Shown here: one piece after another, positions 42,850 through 54,332 of the stretch
How the letters are laid out: each line of letters opens with the position of its first letter
Position numbering within the stretch: position 1 is the first letter of the stretch
NCBI RefSeq assembly: GCF_036884655.1
Contig: NC_088356.1
Coordinates: 13,840,001-13,904,000 of the forward strand
DNA length: 64,000 nt
Reading direction: 5' to 3'
Source of the DNA: Musa acuminata AAA Group
Taxonomy: Eukaryota > Streptophyta > Magnoliopsida > Zingiberales > Musaceae
Position numbers and translations under genes: made by a program
The notes under the pieces: model-generated
The model's database searches: none
Seen by the model: only the letters and a program-made list of their open reading frames with translations
What the model was told of the DNA's origin: nothing

Positions 42850-44801
42850 TATTAGAACTCTTACAGATTCTAAGCTTGTGGTTGATCTTTTTAGTGGATC
42901 GGCCTCCTTAGAACTCTATAGGGGTTCCGCCCTCCAAGTTGCTGCTTAAAGGCTATAGAAAAGATTCATCTATTGCTTGAGAAAAGATGATGAATACAAA
43001 GCTATTTATATGGCTTCTATACCCTAACTCCTAATAGGACTCCTACTTAAGACTTCTACTTCTAACCAACTCCTAATAGGACTCCTACTCAAGACTCTTA
43101 TTCGTTTACAACTCCTAATGCTTCTCTAAGAAACAACCACCTAACCGTAGTCGGCCTCTTCACCTCTTTAATAGGGGTCGGCTAGGTAGGTTTTACATGA
43201 ATGCCTTGTTGAATCTCGAATTTTGATGATAAAATTAATTGATAGTATTTATGATTTGATCTACGTTTTGAGTGACACAGGATGCTTTAATCAGGGAGAG
43301 ACAATTAAAGCAGGAAGAATAATTTTGGGCCATAGGAAAACATGTCAGAAGATTATACGTCGCACCGAAGGATCAGTCAACATATCGGTAGAAGGCTTTG
43401 GTCCATGGATTTGGGCATCAGGCTAAGAAGAGTGGATATTGCACCAAGGATATCGAAGTTGCAAAGGTCAATTGGCCAATTGGGCAATATGCCGCAAGAG
43501 AGGACGATGCACCGAAGAATCAGATGAAGCGTCGATGGACCAATGACATGCCAGACAACATGATTCATGCTTAGTAATAATTGTCTAGATCAAAGTATGT
43601 TTTATGTATGCAGGATTAACTAAGATAGTAAGGCATAAAGCAAAATGAGGTTCCGGAGCTAAGAACGTGATTTCGTTGGGAGTTCGAGAGTTCGTCGGAA
43701 GTTCTGTTGGAACCAACCGAGAAGTCCAGGAGCTTGCCAAAGAAGCTCATTAGAACTCGCCAAGAAGATCATCATAAAGTCTAGGAGCTTGCCGAGAGTC
43801 TGCTGGAACATTACTGAGAGATCGTCGGAAGTTTACCGGAAGTTCATCGGAAGCTCACTAGAAGAAACCAAGACTAACCGAACTTGATTTGCTTAGAATA
43901 TGCCTTAAAAATCATAGTTAGCATAATTAGAGTGTGATTTGGGAGGTAATCCCATCAAATCTATTAGGGGCCAATTGGGCCTAAAGTTAGGCTAGTTTGG
44001 ATCAGATTCAAGGCCCAAGCAAGATGCTCAAAGCCTAGCCGGCGGTGGCACTACCTGGGAGACACTCTCCCGGGTTGTCTGGGTGGTGGTACCGCCCAAA
44101 CTGGGTGGTGGTACCACCGACAGTGCATGTTGCCAATGGTGGTACTGCCCAGTGTTAGACCAATGGCGGTAGTACTACCCAGTAACAGTGTTGGTACTAC
44201 CAATACCCCGAAATCCAGGGATGAGACCTTTTTAAACTCCAAGTTTGAATCAACTTGAAGCCTATAAATACTCCTCTCATCCCCAGTTATCTTACACAAG
44301 TATTGAGAGTAAAAAGGAAAGAAACACTGCTATAATCTTATGTGAACTCCTCTCAAAGTTCTAAGTGTTAGAATAGTTTGAGAGAGGAATAAGTGGGGGT
44401 GTAAGGGTTATCTCCTAAACCCGTTAAAAGGAGAAAGAGCTGTAAAAGGTGGTTGGTTTTTGCCTATTGAAGGAAGACTGATAATGGATGTCGGTGGCCT
44501 CAACGAAAGAGGAATCGGTGGAGTGGATGTAAGTCACGACTACCAAACCACTATAAAAATCTGGTTTGCCTTTACTTTGAGCAATTTATTTTTAGAGCAA
44601 ACTGCCTCTCCTCCTTACTATGCTTTTACTATGCCTACACTCGCATACACTTTCAAGTTTCCGAAATCGGTTTTCAACGTATGAAAGAATTTCTAGAACC
44701 AACGTTTTTACTGCTGCACTAATTCACCCCCCCCCTCTTAGTGCCGACTCATTCCTAACATGCTCCTCTCAATTAGGACTCTCCTAGCTAGAGTCTTAAC
44801 T
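42850..44801 (-). repeat. C2 3' LTR, split
   Basis: Pieces 42850-43206 and 44761-44801 of one LTR. The join is seen by comparison with the uninterrupted 5' LTR at 49510-49535 (acataaatacccctctcaa). Confidence 0.88.
43207..44760 (+). mobile_element. Solo LTR of family A (second subfamily), plus orientation
   Basis: 1554 bp, TGTTGAATCTC...ATTCCTAACA. Flanks are TGCCT and TGCTC; the empty site suggests TGCCC, with one C-to-T change on each side. TATA box 44263-44270, GC repeats with GGTGGTACC words 44045-44215, and the hairpin with nine C (44715-44743). An A element inserted in the C2 LTR and then lost its interior. Confidence 0.88.
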
Positions 44802-44815
44802 GACCTGCCCTCTTT
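44802..44815 (-). other. C2 polypurine tract
   Basis: Minus strand AAAGAGGGCAGGTC before the LTR start. Confidence 0.78.
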
Positions 44816-45374
44816 AAATCTGTCTTGTTCTCGAGGCTGATGATCCATGAATTTTGAGAATTTGATCTTCAAGTCGTCATAGTTCTCCCAAGTGACACCT
44901 TCTACCGGTAAGTTCGCCCACTATATTAGCACTTCAATAGTGGGTTATCGTTGTCGAGTCACGATCCGTCGATCAATAATGGCACTCGGTTGGGTCTGGA
45001 GTTATCCTTGGTAGTCATATTTGGTGGATGGCTTTGGGCTGTCTCCAAGCACCTGTTCACCACTTCCGTCTAGCCTCGATTTGTGGGTGATACATCGTAC
45101 TCCTTTTTAATTTAGTGCCTTGCACCTGGAATAACTTTGTCCAAAATCTGCTCATGAAAATGCAAGTATAATTTGACACAAGCACAATGTGTCCCTTATA
45201 ACATAATTCTTTTGAGTCCCAACTATAATGAGCCATGGAGTTTGGTGCTTCCTCTAATTTTTTTATGATCTTACTGGTCTCTAGATCTTCCTGCCATTTC
45301 CTCTTAATATCCTCAAGGAAGTCGTTGGTCAAAAGTGAAATGGTAAAAAATTCAGCTTGCTCGGGTAGCCGCAA
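44816..45374 (-). pseudogene. C2 integrase, internally deleted
   Basis: Minus strand from 45374: LTNDFLEDIKRKWQEDLETS, HYSWDSKELCYKGHIVL, which is the region before the integrase zinc finger, then directly IFMSRFWTKLFQVQGTKLKR and STMYHPQIEA from the middle of the integrase core. The zinc finger and the first catalytic Asp are missing, so the deletion removed roughly 400 bp (junction near 45165). The remainder to the LTR is unreadable as a domain. Confidence 0.82.
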
Positions 45375-45905
45375 AAGTGCATCTGCAACAACATTCTCTT
45401 TCCCCTTTTTGTAAGTTATTTTATAATCACATCCAAGAAGCTTTGTTATCCATTTTTTCTACTCAGGAGAAGATATCTTCTACTTCAAGAAATATTTTAG
45501 GCTTTTATGGTCAGCCTTGATTTGAAAGTGTCACTCGATCAAGTACGGTCTCTACTTGGCCACCACATGCACAATCGCGAGCATCTCCTTGTCATAAATA
45601 GTCATCTTGAGATAGGAAGGAGATAACGCCTTACTAGTATAAGCAAAAGGGTGGCCATCTTGCATTAGTACAACACCGATTTCAACTTCGGAGGCATCGA
45701 CTTCAATAACAAAAGTCTTGCCGAAATCGGGTAGCGCTAGTACGGGCATTATCAGCATTGTAGTATTAAGTTCATCGAAGACGATGGTGGCTTTGTTAAA
45801 CCATTGGAAAACATCTTTTTTCAGCAAGAAAGTAAGGGGTGCACTGATCTTTCTATAGTTTTTTATGAAATTGCGGTAGTAGCTGTTAAACAAAGAAAGC
45901 CGCAT
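45375..45905 (-). pseudogene. C2 RNase H
   Basis: Minus strand from 45905: RNFIKNYRKISAPLTFLLKK (thumb end), ALPDFGKTFVIEVDASEVEI, GVVLMQDGHPFAYTSKALSP and YDKEMLAIVHVVAK, then stops; the later part (WVTKLLGCDYKI-like, ENVVADALL-like) can be followed to 45380 through stops. Confidence 0.87.
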
Positions 45906-46889
45906 AGCGATTTTATGTTTCTCGGGATCGGCCAGTTCTGCATTGCTTTAATTTTGGAAGGGTCCACCACCACACCTTCCTCTGATATGATATGCCCCAG
46001 ATATTTCACCTTTTGTTGAAAGAAAGCTACACTTTGATTTTTTGACAAAAAGAACATGTTCTCTCAAAATCGTCAAAACAAATTGTAAATGCTAAAAATG
46101 ACTTTCAAGAGAAGGGCTATAAATAAGGATATCGTCGAAGAAAACCAGCACAAACTTACAAAGATAATTTCAAAAAATATCATTCATAAGGCTCTGGAAG
46201 GTGGAGGGAGCATTGGAGAGACCAAAGGGCATTACCAAAAATTCATATTGGCCATTGTGTGTTCGAAATGTGGTTTTTGGTATGTCTTCTTCGCATACTC
46301 ATATTTGATGATACCCATATCGAAGATCCGGCTTTGTGAAGACTCGTGCTCCCTTTAATTCATCAATTAATTCATCTACTACTAGAATTGGATATTTGTC
46401 CTTGATGGTTATGCTGTTGAGAGCTCGGTAATCAACGCACATTCGCTATGTTCCGTCCTTCTTTCGTACGAGGAGTACCGGCGAAGAGTAGGGGCTGTAA
46501 CTTGGTCGAATAACTCCTGTTTTGAGTATCTCTTTTACAATACTTTCTATTTCATTCGTTTGGAGATGTGGATACTGATATGACCGAGTATTTACTGGAA
46601 GTTTGTTCAGAAGAATCGGTGTATAATGATCATGCCGACGGGTAGAAGGTAGGTTGCGCGGTTCATCAAATATATCTAAAAATTCAGCAAGCAAAGGTAG
46701 TAGGTTTGGATCTTCAAATTCTGTTGGCTCTCCCTTAGTTTGCTGCTCAAGTTGTACCAAAAAGCCACTGCATATTTTGTGCAAAACCTTCTCCATTCGT
46801 TGTGTGCAAATTGTCGTTACATCGCCCCTACATTTTTCGTGCAGTATCACCTGTTTCCCCTTATCGTAAAATTTCATAATTAGTTTCAT
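45906..46889 (-). pseudogene. C2 protease end and reverse transcriptase
   Basis: Minus strand from 46889: a link segment ([38 protein letters not shown]), then RT fingers YQYPHLQTNEIESIVKEILK and GVIRPSYSPYSSPVLLVRKK. Past a stop near 46446 the palm follows in pieces: [25 protein letters not shown] near 46220 and the catalytic VFFDDIL near 46135. [17 protein letters not shown] is at 46010. Unlike the other two C copies it retains the palm and DD box, but in broken frames. Confidence 0.88.
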
Positions 46890-48189
46890 AAAATTTCAGG
46901 AAACATCACCTAATATCATTAGCCATTCGATGTCTAGCATGGCCTCATAATCATTAAGAGGGAGGTGGAAGAAATATGTAATTATCTCTTGGTCCTACAG
47001 CAATAGTTTCACCTGCGAGCACCTATGATCATACTTCAAAATTCATCCATCGGCGACCTTAACATCGAACATGCTGCAATTCTCAATAGGTAAGGCCATC
47101 CGGATAGTAACCTTACTATTCATAAAATTATTAGTGCTCCCGATGTCAATAAGAACGGTGATAGGTTGTTGCTTCAGAAGTCCTCCCACTTTCATCATTT
47201 GCTAGTTCGCATAACCGGTAAGGGCATGCATTGTAATATCAATCGGCTACTGTTCTTCATCTGTGACCTCTTCCTCATTCTCTTGGATCTCTTCCTCCAT
47301 ATCTTCAACAGGTTCAATCAGTAGAAGGCAGCCCCTTTTATAGCAATGATCGTGGTTCCACGGCTTGTCGCAATGCCAACAAAGACAATTTACTGATCGG
47401 TCACGTAGTTATTCTCTTGTCAAATTTTTTTGGCAGTGAAAGATGGCTGGGAACAGAAGGAGATTTATATGCCATAGGTTTAGGAGAGGTTCTCATCCTT
47501 TGAGCATCTTGGTTGAGCCGTTCTTCTTGTATTCGGGTGAAAAAAATCATAGCTATCATGGTACGGGGCTACCGTGCCTTAACTTCCCCTTTTATCTTTG
47601 GCTTGAGTCCATCGATGAATGTTCCTAACAATTGATAGTCAGTCCAATCATGAGCAAGGTAGGATAGCTTCTTAAACCTGGTTTGGTACTCTTGAATTGT
47701 AGAGGTTTGTCAAATCTTTACGAGTTGGCCATCGATATTTTCATACTCCGTAGGTACGAAATGATTTAGTAGTGCATTCTTAAATTGATTCCACGTTGGA
47801 GCCCCATGATTGTATTTCAGCCAACTATACAATTGAATAGCATCTCCTTCAAGGTGGATGATAGCAATTTCCACCATAGCATCATTGAACATTCAGTAGT
47901 AGCGAAAGTAACATTCGGCGTGTGAAATCCACCCCACCGGGTCTCCTTCTTCCCATCGCGGGTAGTCCACCCTCATGCATGACTGTAGCATATCCGAGGG
48001 CTGTCCCTCCTTCTCTGGAGGCCTCTCTAAACTCTCTCCTTGCTGAAATTTGGTTGGACTCAATAGTTGTCTAATTCTGAATTCTGCAAACAAAGCGTAC
48101 AATTTATCCTCCGAGCGTGATTGAAGTTACGATTCAATCCGAGATTCCCATGCTTTAAATTTGGCATCAATTAAATCTTGAAAAGCCAT
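46890..48189 (-). pseudogene. C2 gag and protease
   Basis: The ATG at 48189 opens AFQDLIDAKFKAWESRIES-like sequence. The capsid domain shows [20 protein letters not shown], then an in-frame stop at 47893, and VEIAIIHLEGDAIQLYSWLK, GAPTWNQFKNALLNHF (47892-47710). A zinc-knuckle remnant is near 47370 and the protease region (RSTNNF-like) near 47140. Frame breaks are frequent. Confidence 0.83.
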
Positions 48190-49154
48190 AGCATATGGCT
48201 GAAGATCAAAGATGTCCCTATCTTTTTTCTGTTGATGGGTAAATGGCATGGGTGGTGGAAGGTTCGAAAGAATTGAGGATCATAGAAAGGTACTACAACA
48301 GATTTCTATGTCTAAAGTGTAGCAGTTTGGACATAAAAGATCAGTAGTTTATATTAAGAATTTTTTAATGAAACCAAAGGAAAATCTGCTATAAGGAAAC
48401 GTCAAGACTATTGTAAAAATTTCATAGAGATTTGGATAGAAAAAATGTAGTAGCAAGATAAAAAAATCTTTGCTATGCGGTTGGAATTCTGCAGTGAGGA
48501 TTTTCAAGTGTAGCAATTTGGACATAAAAAATCAATGGTTTATATTGAGAATTTTTTATGAAACTAAAGAAAAATCTGCTATTAGGAAGCTTCAAAGCTA
48601 TTATAAAAATTTTGTAGAGATTTGGACAGAAAAAATGTAGTAGCAAGATCAAACAGACTGTGCTATGTGGTTGGAATTCTGTAGTGTATTTTTCGTCGTA
48701 GAGATGAAAACTTTGCGATAAAAAGTTTATGCAGCAATATAGGAATAATTTTTTTTAAAGATTTTCAGATAAGGATAACTAAATTATAGAAACAATAAGA
48801 TAGGAAATTAGAACCTATTGCAATTCACGGGAAGATCAAAGGATGATCCGTGATGGTGGAGATGACGGCGGAATTTAGCGATGATCTTTTAAGCAATTGT
48901 GGAAATTGCTTTGGGTGGCTGTGGAGAGCTGATAGATGGCTAGATTTTTTAATAAGGATAACTAAATTGTAGTAGTAGTAAAGTACAAAACTAGAACCTA
49001 TTGTAATTCACGGGGAGATCAAAGGATGATCCACGATGGTGGAGATGACGGCGAAATTCAGCGATGATCTTTTTAGCAATTGTGGGAATTGCTTTAGGTG
49101 ACTATGGAGGGATAATGGATGGCTGTGGAAGGACACCAAGATGCAAAAAATGTT
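48190..49154 (-). other. C2 leader with two tandem duplications
   Basis: About 965 bp, AT-rich, non-coding. One duplication (about 48310-48500 and 48505-48690) is shared with the C3 leader (60705-61070); the other (48771-48953 and 48954-49133, unit 183 bp) is only here. Confidence 0.75.
48771..49133. repeat. 183-bp tandem duplication in C2 leader
   Basis: AAGGATAACTAAATT starts both copies (48771 and 48954); each continues through TGATGGTGGAGATGACGGCG or a near match and AGCAATTGTGG. Confidence 0.85.
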
Positions 49155-49166
49155 GCTCTGATACCA
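49155..49166 (-). other. C2 primer-binding site (initiator tRNA-Met)
   Basis: Minus strand TGGTATCAGAGC exactly, two bases from the LTR. Confidence 0.93.
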
Positions 49167-49168
49167 AG

Positions 49169-49559
49169 TGTTAGAACCCTTGCAGATTCTAAGCTTGTGG
49201 TTAATCTCTTTAGGAGATCGGCCTCCTTAGAACTCTATAGGGGTTCCTTCTTCCAAGTTGCTACTCAAAGGCTGCAGAAAAGATTCATCTATTGCTTGAG
49301 AAAAGAGGATGAATATATGGCTATTTATAGGGCTTCTAAACCCCAACTCCTAATAGGACACTTACTCAAGACTCCTACTTCTAACCAACTCCAAATAGGA
49401 CTCCTACTCAAGACTCTTATTCCTTTACAACTCCTAATGCTTCTCTAAGAAATAACCACCTAACCCTAGCCGGCCTCTTCACCTTTTTAATAGGGGTCAG
49501 CTAGGTAAGTTTTACATAAATACCCCTCTCAATTATGACTCTTCTAGCTAGTCTTAATA
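49169..49559 (-). repeat. C2 5' LTR
   Basis: 391 bp. Right end TCTTAATA corresponds to TCCTAACA in the family, two C-to-T steps. TATA box on the minus strand at 49329-49322. Confidence 0.88.
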
Positions 49560-50089
<530 letters not shown>

Positions 50090-50090
50090 A

Positions 50091-50105
50091 TCTCTCACTT
50101 GACCT
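50091..50105 (-). other. B polypurine tract
   Basis: Minus strand AGGTCAAGTGAGAGA, just after the RNase H coding end, resembling AAGTGGGAGA of other copias. Confidence 0.7.
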
Positions 50106-51660
50106 AAAGCTAATCACCTATGTGTCTGATCCCCATCAGACCCCTGTGACGCTTAAAGATAATTTGAGATAACGGCTTTGTTAGTGGATCTACAATATTA
50201 TCTTTGTATGGAACTCTTTCCACTACTACATCTCATCGAGTCATGATCTCTCTAATTACGTGGAACCTCTTTAGAACATGCTTAGATTTCTGATGAGACC
50301 TAGATTCCTTCGCTTGAGCAATCACCCCGTTGTTATCCCAAAAAAAGGGAATCAACTCCTCGCTACCTAGCACGACTTCCAGATCTATGATGAACTTCTT
50401 CATTTAGACTTCCTCCTTTGCTGCCTGTGCTGTAGCAATGTACTCCACCTTTGTGGTCAAGTCAGAAGTAGTATCTTGCTTAGAACTCTTTCAGTACACT
50501 GCTCCTCCATTCAAGGTGTACACATACCCCGAATTCGACTTTCTATCATGGACATCGGACTGAAAACTCGAGTCCATGTAGCCTTCAACCTTGAGGCTAT
50601 TACCTTCATATGCTAGTAAAAGATCTTTAGTCCTTCTTAAGTACTTAAGGATACACTTTACTGCTTTTCAATGCTCTAAACTTAGATCTGCCTAATAACT
50701 ATTTGTGACATTTAAAGCATCCACTATATCAGGCTTGGTACATAGCTTGGCATATATAATATACCCTATCGCTAAGGTATAGGGTACCCTATCGCTTTTC
50801 TTAGGGACATAGTCCTAGAAAGCAATATCCCATGTCTCATCGATATGAGACCTCTAAGAATTTTTCATGCTAAACCTTTTGACAATGGTGTCTATGTACC
50901 TAGATTTGGACAAGCCAAGCCTCCTCTTGGATCTATCTCTATAGATCTAAATCCCCAAGAAATAGGATACTTCCCCTAAGTCCTTTATGGAGAAGTGTCT
51001 AGATAACCAAGCCTTAACTATGGATAGCATTCCTACATTATTCCTAATGATCAGGATGTCATCCAAATATAACACCAAGAAGGTGATAGCGCTCTCACTT
51101 ACCTTCATGTACACACAAGGCTCATCTTCATTCTTAACGAAGTCATAAGATCTGATTACCTCATCAAATCTTATGTTCCAACTTCAAGAAGCTTAATTTA
51201 GTCCATAAATGGATCTAAGCAACCTACACACCTTATTTGGGCAGTCCTTGGACACAAATCCCTCGGGCTGTATCATATATACCTCATCGAGGTTGCCATT
51301 GAGGAATGCGATTTTCACGTCTATCTACTAGATCTTATAATCATAGTGTGCTGCAATAGCTAATAGAATTCGGATGGATTTTAGCATGACTACGGGTGAG
51401 AAGGTTTTGTCATAGTTAACACATTGCTTTTGACGATACCCCTTAGCCACTAGCCTTGCTTTATAGGTCTCTACCTTTCTATCTACTCTGATCCTTTTCT
51501 TAAATATTCACTTGCAATCGATGGATACAATACCCTCGGGCGTTTCAACTAGGTTCCAAACCTTGTTAGAGTACATGGAATCCATCTTAGAATTCATGGC
51601 TTCTTGTCACTTCCCAGAGTCTATACTCATAATAGCCTCCTCATAGGTCTAAGGATCAAT
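50106..51660 (-). pseudogene. B-a reverse transcriptase and RNase H
   Basis: Minus strand from about 51640: EAMNSKMDSMYSNKVWNLVE, GYRQKQCVNYDKTFSPVVML, IDVKIAFLNGNLDEVYMIQP, VCRLLRSIYGLN, VKNEDEPCVYMKVSES, catalytic LYLDDILII, and RDRSKRRLGLSKSRYIDTIV. RNase H: LLLAYEGNSLKVEGYMDSSF, KSNSGYVYTLNGGAVY, EYIATAQAAKEEV and SRSHQKSKHVLKRFHVIREI, closing with VDPLTKPLS near 50180. About ten in-frame stops break it. LDD in the catalytic box differs from YVDD in the sister copy at 34825-35331. Confidence 0.88.
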
Positions 51661-52772
51661 ATTCTCAACATCCTCTCCTTTAATATGTCCCACATATCTC
51701 TCAGAAGGATGGGATACTCTGTCGGACCTACGTAAAGTTGGAACTTGTATGTTAGGTACCTGAATAGACTTGGGCTGTAGAGTGGTGCTTGAGCTAGGTT
51801 CTCCAACCTCGCTCAACTCTATCATATTCCCACTGTCTCCGCCAAGAATGTGTTCCTTCTCAAGGAATACCGCTCTCTTGGCTATAAAGATATTTTTGTC
51901 CTTGAGATGATAGAAATAATACCTATAAGTTTCATTGGGGTATCTCATAAACTTGCATTGCCCCGTCCTCGATTCTAACTTATTAGGGTTGTGTTTTTAA
52001 CATGGGCAGGGCAATCCTAAATCTTAACAACTATAAGATCGGGCTTCTTCCCTTAGTTAGAACTCTGTTCAGAAAGCATATCCCTAGAATAAAATGGGTA
52101 GGTCAGCAAAACTCATCATGGACCGTATCTTGTCTAATAGTATACGATTCCTCTTTTCAGATACACCATTGAGCTGAGGTGTATAAGGAGGTGTCCACTG
52201 GGATAGAATCCCATAGTTCTTGAGAAATTGGGTAAACTCTATACTTAAGTACTCACCTCCTCGATTTGATCGAAGAATCTTGATACACTTTCCAGTCTGG
52301 TTCTCCACTTCATTCTTATATTCTCTAAATTTTTCAAAGGCCTCAAACTTATACTTTATTAAGTACACATGTCTATACCTTGAGAAATCATCAGTAAAGG
52401 TAATGAAGTAGGAGTAACCACCAATGACATGAGTTGACATGGTTCCACATACATCACTATGTATAAGTTCCAATAGCTCAGTGGCTCTTTCTCCAATTCT
52501 CCTAAATAGAGAGTTGGTCAGTTTCCACGAAGGCAAGACTCGCAAGTTGCATATGACTCATAGTCGAATGGATCTAAATATCTATCTTTTAGCAACTTTT
52601 GAATCCTTCCCTCATGGATGTGACCGATCCTATAATACCACAAGTATGCATTGTTCACCTCATCTCGTTTCCTCTTAGACACACTTATATTCATGATATG
52701 TGGAGTAGTGTCTAATATAAACAGACCATTATACAATATTCCTCTCATGATAATCTCATCATTTAATAATAT
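51661..52772 (-). pseudogene. B-a integrase
   Basis: Minus strand: the pre-integrase part (NAYLWYYRIGHIHEGRIQKL, SYATCESCLRGN) ends at a stop near 52518. The core follows: ELLELIHSDVCGTMSTHVIG with the first Asp, ITFTDDFSRYRHVYLIKYK, ILRSNRGGEYLS where the second catalytic Asp has become Asn (S-N-R-G for S-D-R-G), and GVSEKRNRILLDKIRSMMSF with the Glu. Then a decayed middle (52080-51960) and KRAVFLEKEHIL of the C-terminal part. So one catalytic residue is lost besides the stops. Confidence 0.87.
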
Positions 52773-53060
52773 TTAACAACCATTATTCTCAAAAGCTAAT
52801 TTATATTCACTAACTATCAAACATGAAATGGAAATAATATTTTTAATAATAGAAGGAATAAAATAACATGCATCCAATGCAATAATAGCTCCACTAGGCA
52901 GATGTAGGGCGACCTCGCCAATAGCTACTATAGCAACTTTTGCTCCATTGCCTATCTTGAGGTCCATCTCGTCTCTCACCAATTTCCTAAGCCTTGCCAG
53001 AACTTGCAATGAATTACAAATATGATAAGCACTACCGGTATCCAATACCCATGTGTTATA
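52773..53060 (-). pseudogene. B-a protease
   Basis: Minus strand: WVLDTGSAYHICNSLQ carries the D-T-G active site. KIGNGAKVAIVAIGEVALHL, CYFIPSIIKNIISISCL and EYKLAFENNGC follow, the usual copia protease run. The frame is open from 53045 to 52773 and bounded by stops. Confidence 0.87.
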
Positions 53061-53935
53061 TTAAGAGTCTGACAAATGGAGACTGATCATGAATGTACCT
53101 GAAGCTTCCCTAAGTTTCTGTTTCACCCTCTCTGCAAGGTACTCTTTGTAGTTCCTCTTCTAGTGCCCATCTTTGCTGCAGTGGAAGTATTAGCCTTTAT
53201 CCTTTGTTGGGTCTTTCTTAGCAACCTTTGTTTTACCTGGTCTACCCTTGCCCTTGCCCTTCTTAAGGGACTTTTCTACTTTCCTTTTCTTTCTGGTCTC
53301 ACTAGTGTAGAGAACTGGCTTCTCTTTCTTGATAGTGCTCTTTGCCTCCCTCAATATATTGAGAAGCTCTGAGAGAGTCACCTCAAGCTTGTTCAAATTA
53401 AAATTTATTATTAACTATGAAAAAAAATTTGGTAGGGACTGAAGTACAAGATCCACACACAGGTTCTCCTCTAGGACCATTCTTAGACCTATGAGTTTCT
53501 CTATCCACTCAATCATCTTTAGGGCATGGTTCTGAACCGGCATGCCCTCAGTCATCCTAGCACGGAATAGGCTCTTAGATATCTCATATCGTTGAGTTCT
53601 ACCCTGTTTCCCAAACAGTTTACAAACATGTAGGAGAATGAATCTGGCATCCATCTTTTCATGTTGTCTCTGTAACTTAGGAGTTAGGGATCCCAACATG
53701 TAACATTGAGTAAGAGTGGAATCATTAATGTACTTCACGTAGTGAGTGATCTCATCCTTGCTTGCCCCTTCCTCGAGCGTAGGCATCACTGTATCAAGGA
53801 TGTACAAAATTTTCTCCATTGTGAGAACAATTCTTAAGTTGTAGAGCCAATCCGTATAATTTGGACCAGTGAGGCGGTTGACATCAAGTATGCCACGTAA
53901 GGGATTTGAAAGCAATATTTTCTAAAAATAAAGAT
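53061..53935 (-). pseudogene. B-a gag
   Basis: Minus strand: LSNPLRGILDVNRLTGPNYT and DWLYNLRIVLTMEKILYILD open the copia Gag (UBN2-type) domain. MLGSLTPKLQRQHEKMDARF, KSLFRARMTEGMPVQNHALK and MIEWIEKLIGLRMVLEENL follow, then a stop near 53415. A lysine-rich stretch ([20 protein letters not shown]) and a degraded zinc knuckle (FHCSKDGH, stop, KRNYKEYL) lie at 53300-53140. No ATG begins the open frame at 53915; the start codon is lost or further upstream. Confidence 0.88.
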
Positions 53936-54332
53936 GCAGTAGAAATAAATAACATATAAATTTTATATAAAATAAATAATCAAGATATGAACTTCTATCT
54001 TAATATGCTCCTACTATTTTACTGGTGAGTCACGCGACACCCTCAGCACATGAAATGAAAGTCTCTAGCAGACTTCTAGTAGGGATCATAATCCAATCAA
54101 CATCTTACTGTAACCTTGAGGGACTCGACTAATCACACTAAGCCCGAAAGGTAGGAAACTTTTGCCGATCACAACTCCTTGTGATTCCCCTCTTGTTCGG
54201 CCTCCGAATCACCATGGTCTCGAGGGACTCGACCAATCATGATGTTCGGTTAAGTCAACACCATTGTTACAAGATTAGTCTGATTCGATGATATACCCTC
54301 GAGGGACTTAACCAAGCATACCATATCCTCAG
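53936..54332 (-). other. B-a leader, proximal part, with short repeats
   Basis: Non-coding. Three copies of a phrase close to CTCGAGGGACTCGACCAATC lie near 54115, 54212 and 54298, 85-100 bp apart. The leader resumes at 56479 after the nested A element. Confidence 0.65.

Larger units (their letters stand above)
42850..49559 (-). mobile_element. C2: family C Ty3/gypsy with a nested solo LTR
   Basis: 5' LTR 49559-49169, primer-binding site 49166-49155, leader with two tandem duplications, gag, protease, RT, RNase H, integrase (internally deleted), polypurine tract and 3' LTR 44801-42850, the last split by a solo A LTR at 43207-44760. Both outer ends carry TG/CA to TA changes. Many stops and shifts, so it is older or more degraded than the copy at 59962. 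Confidence 0.9.
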
